Source: Bulleidia sp. zg-1006
GTDB lineage: Bacteria; Bacillota_I; Bacilli_A; Erysipelotrichales; Erysipelotrichaceae
Direction of reading: 5' to 3'
NCBI RefSeq assembly: GCF_016812035.1
Contig: NZ_CP069178.1
Location: 682,001-746,000 of the forward strand
Length of the DNA stretch: 64,000 nucleotides
Made by a program: the position numbers and the translations under genes. The notes under the pieces are model-generated. The model made no database searches and was not told the origin of the DNA. It saw only the letters and a program-made list of their open reading frames with translations. Positions 35,023 through 43,376 of this stretch are shown here, one piece after another (the first letter of the stretch is position 1; each line of letters starts with the position of its first letter).

Positions 35023-35703
35023 CTATTTAGCTAATTTTTCAAACGCATTTTTAGCAGCGGCCTGTTCCGCCGCTTTTTTGGAATTACCACTACCCGTACC
35101 TAAAACCAAACCGTCGACCACCGCATTCATAACAAAAGTCGGAGCATTGCTTGGCCCTGTTTCAGAGACTAAATTATACACTAAAGAGCGTCTTGAATCA
35201 GCTTGGATAACTTCTTGTAAACGAGTTTTATAATCCAGTTGCACTGCTTGGACAATTTCTTTAGCTTGTTTTAAATGTGGTGTGATAACTTGTCTTAAAA
35301 TCACATCCACCGCCATCATTCCTTGATCTAAGAATAAAGCCCCTAAAAAAGCTTCCATGGCATCCGCAATAATAGCATCTTTTTCTCGACCTCCAGAGCG
35401 TTCTTCCCCTTTTCCTAGACGAATGTATTGGTTTAAACCAAGTTGCCGTGAATAGTTTGCTAAGGCTGGTTCACATACCAATTGTGCTCTTAGACGTGTC
35501 ATTTGACCTTCACTTAAATTCAAAGGATAAATCTGTGCCGATGACCATAGTTGTAAGACTGCATCTCCCATGAATTCTAAGCGTTCATTATCGTCTTTTA
35601 AACCGTGTTCATTGGCGTAAGAACTATGAGTTAAGGCTTGCTCAATAAGCTCGAAGCGTTCAATGTTAATCCCTTGTGATTTTAAAAAATTATGAATATC
35701 CAT
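35023..35703 (-). CDS. rnc: Ribonuclease III
   Basis: 226 residues. It cleaves double-stranded RNA in rRNA maturation. The signature NERLEFMGDAVLQL and the second acidic site DAMEAFLGALFLDQG form the catalytic centre. A dsRNA-binding domain occupies the C-terminal 70 residues, ending GSGNSKKAAEQAAAKNAF. The start overlaps the recG end by 14 bases. Confidence 0.96.
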   Translation of the reverse strand: MDIHNFLKSQGINIERFELIEQALTHSSYANEHGLKDDNERLEFMGDAVLQLWSSAQIYPLNLSEGQMTRLRAQLVCEPALANYSRQLGLNQYIRLGKGEERSGGREKDAIIADAMEAFLGALFLDQGMMAVDVILRQVITPHLKQAKEIVQAVQLDYKTRLQEVIQADSRRSLVYNLVSETGPSNAPTFVMNAVVDGLVLGTGSGNSKKAAEQAAAKNAFEKLAK

Positions 35704-37693
35704 GTTTCAACCTTTCTTTTAAAAGACTATTGATAAAAGTTTGATTCTCTTGTGTTTCAGGATGGTCTAATATTGACTTGGCATCTAATTTTGCTTGATC
35801 AATAAAAGCTGTATCTTCAATTAGATTACCTAAGATAAAACTTGGTAAACCCGATTGTCTTAATCCAAGTATATCACCGGGTCCTCTTAATCGTAAATCT
35901 TCCTCGGAGATATAAAAGCCATCGTAGCTCTTCACTAAAACTTCTAAACGCTCAATCGTTAATTCATCATGGCTATCACTCAATAGCCAACAATAACCTT
36001 GATTATTTCCTCTTTGAATACGCCCTCTTAATTGATGTAAGGTGCTTAAACCAAAACGGTCACTATCATAGATAATCATGCCTGTCGCATTGACGCAATT
36101 CATGCCCACTTCCACCACCGTTGTTGAAACTAAGATTTGCGTTTGATTATCATAAAATTCTTGCATGACTTTCTCTTTTTCTTGGGATTTCATTTGCCCA
36201 TGAATCATTCCCACTTGATAGTTTGGAAATAGCTTCGCAAGGTTTTTCTGGGTATCATAAACATTGCGTACTTTAAAACCATTCTCATTTTTATTCACGG
36301 CGGCACAAATCACATACAATTGATGTCCCTTATCTAATAAAGATTGAATATCCTTTAAAACGGAACGAAAACTGTTTTCTTCAATTCGTTTGGTAATAGG
36401 TGCTTTTCTTCCTTTAGGCATAGATTGAATAGTCGAGACATCCATTCCTCCCAATAAACTGGAAGCTAAGGTTCTAGGAATTGGAGTGGCACTCATAACT
36501 GCGAAGTCTACACCATCGGATTGAGCTTTTAAAAATTCTCTTTGTTGGACACCAAAGCGCTGTTGTTCATCCACAATCACTAAACCTAAGTTTTGAAAGT
36601 GAACTCCTGATTGTAATAAGGAATGTGTCCCGATGACAATTTGAATGTTTCCTTCTTTTAAATCATTTAGGATATTTTCTTTTTTACTCGCATTTAAACC
36701 ACTATACAAAAGCATCATTTTTTTCTTTTCTTTTGGAAATAAAGCTTGTAAGCTTTCAAAGTGTTGACGCGCTAGAATTTCGGTGGGTGCTAATAAAGCG
36801 GCTTGATAACCGGAAGAAACACAAGCGAATAAACTTATTCCAGCCACTACGGTTTTACCGGATCCAACATCTCCTTGGATTAAACGGTTCATTTTCTTAG
36901 TGGATTTCATATCTTGAATCATTTCTTTTAGAACTTTCCCTTGATCTTTTGTTAAAACAAATGGGATTTGGTGGATTAAAGATTGGATATAATCATTTTT
37001 GATATTTTTTTTCTGTTTTTCTTCGCAATATGTATCTTCATTTTTTAAATATAGATGGGCAAAAAAGCGTAAGAATTCTTCATATTTTAAGCGACGAATG
37101 GCTTGATTTAAAGCCCTCTTATTCGGTGGCGTATGAATGGATTGTAAGGCTTGTGTACGCGATAGTAAGCGATATTTATCAATGAATGTAGCCGGCATGG
37201 TATCTTCTTGTTCTAACAAGCATTCACTTAATACCTTTTCCATAAAGGCATGAATAGAGCGTTGTTGAAAATCAGCTTTATTGCGATAAATTGGTTCAAA
37301 TGGCTTATGGTCTTTCATTGCCTTTAAATCATAGTTTATAGCTGTGAATTTATTATGACCATTGTATTTACCAAAGATGGTAATGACATGTTGACCGGGC
37401 AACGTCTTAGCCCATGGACGATTAAAAATAATAACATCGATGACTTGCCCCTCAACCATGACTTCAAAATGGACAATCGTTTTTTTCCCATAGCCAAAAG
37501 AACGGGATTTTCCTAATGTTATTGCTTCAAAGCGAAGGGTTTCACCAATTTTCCATTCGCTATATGGCAAAGCTTCATAGCAATCATATCGAATGGGATA
37601 GTTTGTTAGAACATCTTCCACACTTTCAAAGTTAAAAGCTTCTTTGATTTTACGTTGTGTTGTGGTTAATTTAATCTCATTTAAATCTTTCAT
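35690..37693 (-). CDS. recG: ATP-dependent DNA helicase RecG
   Basis: 667 residues. A branch-migration helicase that rescues stalled forks. The wedge/OB domain occupies about 50-150. The helicase core has QGDVGSGKTVVAG (Walker A), VDEQQRFGVQQRE (DEQQ box), SATPIPRTLA, and the C-terminal motifs STTVVEVGMN and QLRGRIQRG. The start ATG 37693 has no SD at normal distance, and TATAAT ends seven bases upstream, so a leaderless transcript is possible. Confidence 0.95.
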   Translation of the reverse strand: MKDLNEIKLTTTQRKIKEAFNFESVEDVLTNYPIRYDCYEALPYSEWKIGETLRFEAITLGKSRSFGYGKKTIVHFEVMVEGQVIDVIIFNRPWAKTLPGQHVITIFGKYNGHNKFTAINYDLKAMKDHKPFEPIYRNKADFQQRSIHAFMEKVLSECLLEQEDTMPATFIDKYRLLSRTQALQSIHTPPNKRALNQAIRRLKYEEFLRFFAHLYLKNEDTYCEEKQKKNIKNDYIQSLIHQIPFVLTKDQGKVLKEMIQDMKSTKKMNRLIQGDVGSGKTVVAGISLFACVSSGYQAALLAPTEILARQHFESLQALFPKEKKKMMLLYSGLNASKKENILNDLKEGNIQIVIGTHSLLQSGVHFQNLGLVIVDEQQRFGVQQREFLKAQSDGVDFAVMSATPIPRTLASSLLGGMDVSTIQSMPKGRKAPITKRIEENSFRSVLKDIQSLLDKGHQLYVICAAVNKNENGFKVRNVYDTQKNLAKLFPNYQVGMIHGQMKSQEKEKVMQEFYDNQTQILVSTTVVEVGMNCVNATGMIIYDSDRFGLSTLHQLRGRIQRGNNQGYCWLLSDSHDELTIERLEVLVKSYDGFYISEEDLRLRGPGDILGLRQSGLPSFILGNLIEDTAFIDQAKLDAKSILDHPETQENQTFINSLLKERLKHGYS

Positions 37694-37706
37694 CTCTATT
37701 ATTATA
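37694..37706 (-). promoter_or_regulatory. -10 box seven bases before the recG start
   Basis: TATAAT on the - strand at 37701-37706, followed by AATAGAG and the ATG. The expected transcription start coincides with the start codon. No convincing -35 is visible because the fakA terminator lies there. Confidence 0.45.
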
Positions 37707-37710
37707 AACG

Positions 37711-37741
37711 AAAAAAGTAAGAAACCCGATGGGCTTCTTAC
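37711..37741 (-). terminator. fakA terminator
   Basis: GTAAGAAGCCC / GGGTTTCTTAC stem (one mismatch) with loop ATC, followed by six T residues on the - strand. The fakA stop codon (37738-37740) is in the stem. Confidence 0.85.
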
Positions 37742-39348
37742 TCAATACCAATTAAGTATGTATAGACAGGTTGATTACCTTGTTGAATATCCACATCTAC
37801 TTCATAGTTTTCATCTAAGAAAGATTTGATTTGGTTCGTTTCTTCTTCATTTGCGTCTTCTCCACAGATAATGGTTACGATTTCACTTTTCTCATCAATT
37901 AAGCTCTTTAATAAGCCTAAAGCACTTTCTAAACGATTTTTTGAAATAGACACAATTTCTTTATCATGGATACCCATGTAATCACCAGCATGAATTTCTT
38001 TACCATCCATACTGGTATCTTTTACCGCATAGGTAATGGAACCACTCTTGACATTCGCAATTGCCTCTTGCATCGCTTTTTGATTTTCATTTAAACTTTC
38101 ATTTGGATTAAAGATTAGACAAGCACTAATACCCTGCAAGATTGACTTACTTTCAAGCACAACCACTTTCTTATCCTTTATTACATCTGCAGCCTGCTTG
38201 GCAGCTAAGATAATATTGGAGTTATTTGGCAAGATGAAAATCTTATGGGCATTCACTTTTTTGATAGCATGGATGAAATCTTCGGTTGCCGGGTTCATCG
38301 TTTGACCACCAGAAATCACATAGTCAACTTGATAGTCTTTGAATAACTTCACTAAACCACTACCCGCCGCTACCGAGATAATACCGTATTCCTTTTCTTC
38401 TTGTGAACCTTGATTAAATTCATCCACCAAAGAAACTTTTAATCCTTCTTTCAAGGCTTCGACTTGCACCTTCTTAAATTCACCATAACGTTGTATCAAG
38501 GAAACAACTTCCCCCGGAGCAATAGTTCGTAAAGAAACACAAATTTCATCACCACCATCAAAAACCCCAATATCCGAACCAAATTGGGACAATTGTTTAC
38601 GAAGACGTACTTCATCATATTTGGCTTTACCCTCTTCATTGATTGGCAAAATCACTTCTACACGATAACCGGATAAGATTTCTTCTTGGTTGGTTAGACT
38701 TGGCTTATCTTGACGAGCGACCGGTTCACCTTTTAAAGCCGCTACGAAACCATCCAAAATAATGGTGTACCCAAAACCACCTGAATCAATACAACCGGCT
38801 TCTTTTAATACCGACAACAATTCCGGCGTCCTTTGCAAAGAGGCTTGTGCTTCTTCATCCACATAAGCGATAAGCTCTTCCACGCTTGCATTGGGATGTT
38901 CAGCCATATAAATTTGACCATATTCAGCACTTTCTCTTAAAACAGTTAAAATTGTACCTTCTGTCGGCTTCATCACTGCCTTATACGCTAAACGAGCCCC
39001 AGCCATTAAAGCTTCGGTAAAATCATTAGCGGATAAAGTGGTTAGAGCATTATCTTTTACATATTTTGATAAACCACGAAAGATTTGGGAAAGAATAACC
39101 CCTGAATTACCACGCGCGCCCATCAATAATCCACGTGAGAATACCTTTGAAATTGTGAATAAATCGGTTGATCCACTCTTATCTACTTCTTCAATCCCGT
39201 TTTGAATGGTTAAAGACATATTCGTTCCTGTATCTCCATCCGGCACAGGGAATACGTTCATAGCGTCGACTTCAGCCTTACGGTTGTAAAGGGCATTAGC
39301 CCCCGATTCAAGTAACACTCGAAATTGTTCACCATTTAAGTTCTTCAT
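37738..39348 (-). CDS. fakA: Fatty acid kinase catalytic subunit FakA (DAK2 domain, YloV)
   Basis: 536 residues. It phosphorylates FakB-bound fatty acids. The N-terminal DAK2 ATP-binding domain carries NVFPVPDGDTGTNMSLT (Asp ligands for Mg) and GARGNSGVILSQIFRG. The middle and C-terminal FakA domains follow (residues about 210-536; ILPNNSNIILAAKQAAD). It directly follows yloU, the usual pairing in Firmicutes. A DegV/FakB-type partner is encoded at 9301. Confidence 0.9.
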   Translation of the reverse strand: MKNLNGEQFRVLLESGANALYNRKAEVDAMNVFPVPDGDTGTNMSLTIQNGIEEVDKSGSTDLFTISKVFSRGLLMGARGNSGVILSQIFRGLSKYVKDNALTTLSANDFTEALMAGARLAYKAVMKPTEGTILTVLRESAEYGQIYMAEHPNASVEELIAYVDEEAQASLQRTPELLSVLKEAGCIDSGGFGYTIILDGFVAALKGEPVARQDKPSLTNQEEILSGYRVEVILPINEEGKAKYDEVRLRKQLSQFGSDIGVFDGGDEICVSLRTIAPGEVVSLIQRYGEFKKVQVEALKEGLKVSLVDEFNQGSQEEKEYGIISVAAGSGLVKLFKDYQVDYVISGGQTMNPATEDFIHAIKKVNAHKIFILPNNSNIILAAKQAADVIKDKKVVVLESKSILQGISACLIFNPNESLNENQKAMQEAIANVKSGSITYAVKDTSMDGKEIHAGDYMGIHDKEIVSISKNRLESALGLLKSLIDEKSEIVTIICGEDANEEETNQIKSFLDENYEVDVDIQQGNQPVYTYLIGIE

Positions 39349-39357
39349 AAAATCTCC

Positions 39358-39717
39358 TTAAGCAATTACGTGCACCCCTTGCACAAAGACGTTGACAGAT
39401 GCAATTTCTTCGTTAAGGGCTTTTTCTAATTCGTATTTCACTTTCTTTTGCGCTTCTTGTACAACTGAAGCGATACGAACGTTATAGCCAATAATCACAT
39501 ATAAATCAATGACTAAACCACCTTCTTCCCGTTTGACAATCACGCCTTTTGAATAATTTTCTTTTTGCAGTAATTCCGCCCAACCATCACGTAATAATTT
39601 ACGCGAAGCCATGCCGATAATACCATAGGATTCCATAATGACTGATCCGGCCAAAGAGCTAATTGCTTCAGCGGAAATGGAAATATTACCATAATTTGTG
39701 TTCTTTTCAACAGACAT
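39358..39717 (-). CDS. Asp23/Gls24 family protein YloU
   Basis: 119 residues. Small Asp23-like protein with the family pattern NISISAEAISSLAGSVIMESYGIIGMA and the C-terminal VNVFVQGVHV. Related proteins localise at the membrane or wall and respond to envelope stress; function here unproven. The ATG at 39717 is preferred to the GTG nine bases upstream because that GTG is part of the SD, AGAGGTG. Confidence 0.85.
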   Translation of the reverse strand: MSVEKNTNYGNISISAEAISSLAGSVIMESYGIIGMASRKLLRDGWAELLQKENYSKGVIVKREEGGLVIDLYVIIGYNVRIASVVQEAQKKVKYELEKALNEEIASVNVFVQGVHVIA

Positions 39718-39766
39718 CTTGTTCACCTCTTGTCCATTCTATCAAAATTTAATATGCCTTTCAAAA

Positions 39767-40783
39767 CTATTTCTTTATATTCAAGGTACCGGATTTGTAG
39801 TAACCTGCTTCATAATGACGGTCAAAACTTTTATCCGGTATCTCATAACCATGCTCATTCACCGGAATTTTAATGGCTTGTCCATTATCCGCCTTAGCTT
39901 GTTTACCACTACCGGCTTCACTGTAATAATGTTGAATAACTTTATCTCCGCTCGCATTAATTAAAGTTTCACCCTTATCATTCTTCCAATATTGCAAAGA
40001 AGGATTCTCCTTCTTCCAAGGACAAAGTGAAGAGTAAGCCGTATTTTCTTTACCAATCGCAAAAATACAGAGTGCTTTATTTTTGGTCTGATGATAAATG
40101 GCGTTAAAATCTTTCACCAAAGTGGCACTTGCATAGCCGGTAATCATATAGCCACCATTGCGCATCACAAATTTAATCCCCTCCGGATCATAGGTTAGGC
40201 TATATTGATGAATTTCTGAGATACCATCCAATTGATCGTTGCTTAATCCTTTTAAAGAACGAGCTAACAGACCTCTTTGTTCATCCGTTTCAAAGCCGGA
40301 TAAATAAGGAATCGTTTTTAAAATGGACTGATCTTCTTTCTTTAGTTTTTGACTTTTCCCACTTGCTAATAAAACATAGGTATCTTTCTTTTGCCTGTAA
40401 TACGCTATCTTTTTCTTTTCTTGAATGATTATGGAAACCGTTTGATTGGCTTGTAAAGAAACCTTGGCTTGTTCAATCCAAGGATTGGATTTCAAGCGAT
40501 ATTCCACAAGAAATGGTAAGTTGCTATAAAAGATATTACCTTGATGTACCCCTGCCTTATTTTGAATTTCTTCACGGCTATAAGCGTAATTTCCTTTCAC
40601 TTCAACTCCTTGTGTTTTTGAAAAAGGTAGAGCTAAATAAATCAATAAGAGAAATAATACTCCGAATACCATAGCCCATTTCATCAATTTTTTTTGACTA
40701 CGACGATAATTTAAACGATTATTCGCTCTACGCTTGCTGATTAGAACGCTTTCGACTACGTTTATTTTTTCTTTTCTTGCCAA
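39767..40783 (-). CDS. ftsQ: Cell division protein FtsQ/DivIB
   Basis: 338 residues. A bitopic division protein: basic cytoplasmic tail (1-34), one membrane helix (about 35-54), then POTRA (VEVKGNYAYSREEIQNKAGVHQ region, about 60-125) and the beta domain. The C-terminal 100 residues are a low-complexity, Lys/Gly-rich extracellular extension. It starts with TTG (40781-40783) after SD GGAGA and overlaps the murB end by 22 bases. The murG-murB-ftsQ order is typical of Gram-positive division and wall clusters. Confidence 0.88.
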   Translation of the reverse strand: MARKEKINVVESVLISKRRANNRLNYRRSQKKLMKWAMVFGVLFLLLIYLALPFSKTQGVEVKGNYAYSREEIQNKAGVHQGNIFYSNLPFLVEYRLKSNPWIEQAKVSLQANQTVSIIIQEKKKIAYYRQKKDTYVLLASGKSQKLKKEDQSILKTIPYLSGFETDEQRGLLARSLKGLSNDQLDGISEIHQYSLTYDPEGIKFVMRNGGYMITGYASATLVKDFNAIYHQTKNKALCIFAIGKENTAYSSLCPWKKENPSLQYWKNDKGETLINASGDKVIQHYYSEAGSGKQAKADNGQAIKIPVNEHGYEIPDKSFDRHYEAGYYKSGTLNIKK

Positions 40784-41673
40784 TTGAATATCTCCACTTC
40801 CGGAATAAAGTCAATTTGATACGACTTTTTCACCTTTTGTTGTATATCTTGAATTAACGCTAAATAATCATTTGCCTTAGCATGTCCGATATTGATAATA
40901 AAGTTAGAATGTTTCTCAGAAACCATGGCATCGCCTACACGCTTGCCTCGATAACCAATGTTATCGATAAGTTGCCAAGAATAATACCCTTCGGGATTTT
41001 TAAAAATAGATCCACAACTTGGATATTGTAGTGGTTGAGTGGATAGACGACGCTCTTTGCGTTGACTCATCAAACTGGAAATTTCTTCTACATCTTTCTT
41101 TTTAAGAACATAACGAGCAGCTAAGATAATCCAATCCCGATGATCTTTGAAAATAGAATGACGGTAAGATAAATCACATTCTTCTTTTGTTAGCCATCTA
41201 AATTCTCCATGCACATAGACAAGTACTTCTTTTAAAACATCGGCCACATTTTCTTTATAGGCTCCCGCATTCATGAATACATTACCCCCAACCGTGCCGG
41301 GAATACCACCAGAAAATTCCAAGCCACTTAAACCGGCTTTCATACAAGCATTGCTTAAAGCAATTGTTGAGCAGCCGGCCAAAGCAACCACTTCATTTCC
41401 TTCAATGTAATACTCATTAAAATAGCGGTCAAAGCGAATAACAGCCCCCTTAAATTCTTCATCAGAAGCTAATAGATTCGATCCTTTACCAACCATTTTA
41501 TAAGGTATTTCATATTGTTTAAGGATACGCAAAACACCATCTAAAGCAATTAGGTTATCTGGATAAATCACATATTGAACCGGTCCACCAATATGAAGCG
41601 TCGTTAAGTCCGAAAAACATTTTCCCACCTCTACTTTCGCGTATGTTTGTAACCGTTCTTTAATGTCTATCAT
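40762..41673 (-). CDS. murB: UDP-N-acetylenolpyruvoylglucosamine reductase
   Basis: 303 residues. An FAD enzyme reducing UDP-GlcNAc-enolpyruvate to UDP-MurNAc. FAD domain: TTLHIGGPVQYVIYP, GKGSNLLASD, ALAGCSTIALSNAC and SGLEFSGGIPGTVGGNVFMNAGAY (shown in parts). Then YRHSIFK, with the catalytic Ser in the CGSIFKNP motif and Glu in PEVEIF. ATG 41673 is chosen for its SD AAGGAGG; it overlaps murG by 14 bases. Confidence 0.95.
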   Translation of the reverse strand: MIDIKERLQTYAKVEVGKCFSDLTTLHIGGPVQYVIYPDNLIALDGVLRILKQYEIPYKMVGKGSNLLASDEEFKGAVIRFDRYFNEYYIEGNEVVALAGCSTIALSNACMKAGLSGLEFSGGIPGTVGGNVFMNAGAYKENVADVLKEVLVYVHGEFRWLTKEECDLSYRHSIFKDHRDWIILAARYVLKKKDVEEISSLMSQRKERRLSTQPLQYPSCGSIFKNPEGYYSWQLIDNIGYRGKRVGDAMVSEKHSNFIINIGHAKANDYLALIQDIQQKVKKSYQIDFIPEVEIFNWQEKKK

Positions 41674-42736
41674 GTGTAACCTCCTTAATCCAAGCAATGA
41701 TTTCTTCTGCCGAATCTTTTGTTTGTCCAAGCAATGCCTTATCTTTTAAGTTCTTTAGCAATTGCTTATCTTCCATACATTGATTGATTTGTTTCGCTAA
41801 TTTCTCAGCAGTTAATTCCGGTTCTCGTAATAAAACAGCGGCCCCTTGATGAACCAAACGCATCGCATTGATTTCTTGATGATTATTTGGCACATAAGGA
41901 CTTGGTATCAATAGACTTGGAATCGCTAAAGCTTCTAATTCTGAAAGTGTTGTAGCACCCGCTCTTGTAATGGCTAAATCTGATAAAGATAAATAAGTTT
42001 TACCATCAAAATAAGGTACAATCTTCACCCTTTCGCTACTTAAATGTTTGTATACATAATCATTAGATTGTCCAGTGCTAATTAAAACCTGGTAGCCATC
42101 GTGAAAGAAAGAAATCGCTTCATCAATAATTTTTGAAACCGAAGACGAACCCAAACTTCCTAGCATAATGGTCACAAGTGGTAAGCTTTCTTTCAAACCA
42201 AAAGCTTCAAAAGCTTTCTTTTTATTCACTTGAAAGTCTTTTAATAGACTAGCTTGAGGATTACCTAATAAACGTGTTTTTTCTTTTGGAAATTGATTTT
42301 CTTCAAAGCAAGTCGCAATCATCGTTGCTTTTTTAGCCAGGAACAAATTAGCCTTACCGGGAAAAGAGTTTTGTTCATGAAGAAAAATTGGAATACCTAA
42401 CTGATGAGCCGCCATTAGAACAGGAACGGAAATGTAGTTCCCAAATCCTAAACAAATATCCGGTTTTTCTTTTTTCAGAATTTTTTTACATTTGGGAATG
42501 GATAAAAAGACAGAAGCTAAACCTTTGATTTTATGAACGATATTCCCCGATGTGCTTGAAATATGTAAAGGTATAAAAGGAAAGTTAGCCACTGGAATCA
42601 TCTTGGCTTCCAAACGGTCTTTACTTCCCATAAAGACAATCTCCAAATCAGGATTGTTTTTCCTGGCTACTTTCGCTAAAGCTAAAGCAGGATTAATGTG
42701 ACCGGCGGTTCCACCCGCAACAATCATCCATTTCAT
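41660..42736 (-). CDS. murG: UDP-GlcNAc transferase MurG (lipid II synthesis)
   Basis: 358 residues. It adds GlcNAc to lipid I on the inner membrane face. The first glycine loop is GGTAGHINPALALA and the second is LGSLGSSSVSK. HEQNSFPGKAN (about residue 125) and the UDP site TRAGATTLSELEALAIPSLLIP (in parts) complete the GT28 signature. ATG 42736 is chosen over the GTG nine bases upstream, since that GTG is part of the SD GAGGTG, the same arrangement as in yloU. Confidence 0.96.
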   Translation of the reverse strand: MKWMIVAGGTAGHINPALALAKVARKNNPDLEIVFMGSKDRLEAKMIPVANFPFIPLHISSTSGNIVHKIKGLASVFLSIPKCKKILKKEKPDICLGFGNYISVPVLMAAHQLGIPIFLHEQNSFPGKANLFLAKKATMIATCFEENQFPKEKTRLLGNPQASLLKDFQVNKKKAFEAFGLKESLPLVTIMLGSLGSSSVSKIIDEAISFFHDGYQVLISTGQSNDYVYKHLSSERVKIVPYFDGKTYLSLSDLAITRAGATTLSELEALAIPSLLIPSPYVPNNHQEINAMRLVHQGAAVLLREPELTAEKLAKQINQCMEDKQLLKNLKDKALLGQTKDSAEEIIAWIKEVTHDRH

Positions 42737-42765
42737 AACAATCACCTCAATTATTATTCTACCAT

Positions 42766-42792
42766 AAAAAAATAGACAGCTTCCTGTCTATT
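42766..42792 (-). terminator. engB terminator
   Basis: AATAGACAG / CTGTCTATT stem with loop GAAG, followed by T7 on the - strand. The engB stop codon lies in the stem. Confidence 0.85.
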
Positions 42793-43375
42793 TCAAAGAT
42801 AATGTTTCGTTGATTTTATCCCAAACTTCATCCATACCTTGTTTTTTAAGAGAATCCACTGCTAAGAAAGAGTTGGCGTTTAATTTTAATTCTTTAGCAA
42901 TCGCAAACTGCTGGTTCTTTAATTGACCATAGGATAGCTTATCTTTCTTTGTACAAACCGCTAGGATAGCTAAATGATTAGTTTTTGCATACTCAACCAT
43001 GGAAATATCTTCTTCGCTTGGCTTCCTTCTTGCATCCAAGACCAAAACCACAGCCTTTAAATTCTCCCGTTTTGCAAAATAAGGCTCCATTAAAATCCCA
43101 AATTCAATCAAAGAATGACGACTTCCAACCGCATAGCCATACCCTGGCGCATCTGTAAAAACAAATTGATTGTTGACAACAAAGAAATTCAACAAACGTG
43201 TCTTACCGGGTGTTTTCCCTGTGTAAGCTAGCCTATTACGATTCACTAAAGCATTGATTAATGAACTTTTACCGGCATTTGACCTGCCAACAAATACAAT
43301 TTCTGGTAAATCATGCTCTGGCCATTGATCTTGGTGTGCAGCGCTCGCTAGCCACTTTGCTTCAAAATACTGCAT
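42788..43375 (-). CDS. engB: Ribosome biogenesis GTP-binding protein EngB (YsxC)
   Basis: 195 residues. A TRAFAC GTPase for 50S subunit assembly. G1 GRSNAGKSSLIN, G2 TPGKT, G3 DAPGYGYA (with the family YGYA) and G4 TKKDKLS are present. It starts 1 bp after the lon stop, with an SD-like AAAGGA inside lon, so the two are co-translated. The lon-engB pair is conserved in Firmicutes. Confidence 0.95.
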   Translation of the reverse strand: MQYFEAKWLASAAHQDQWPEHDLPEIVFVGRSNAGKSSLINALVNRNRLAYTGKTPGKTRLLNFFVVNNQFVFTDAPGYGYAVGSRHSLIEFGILMEPYFAKRENLKAVVLVLDARRKPSEEDISMVEYAKTNHLAILAVCTKKDKLSYGQLKNQQFAIAKELKLNANSFLAVDSLKKQGMDEVWDKINETLSLK

Positions 43376-43376
43376 A

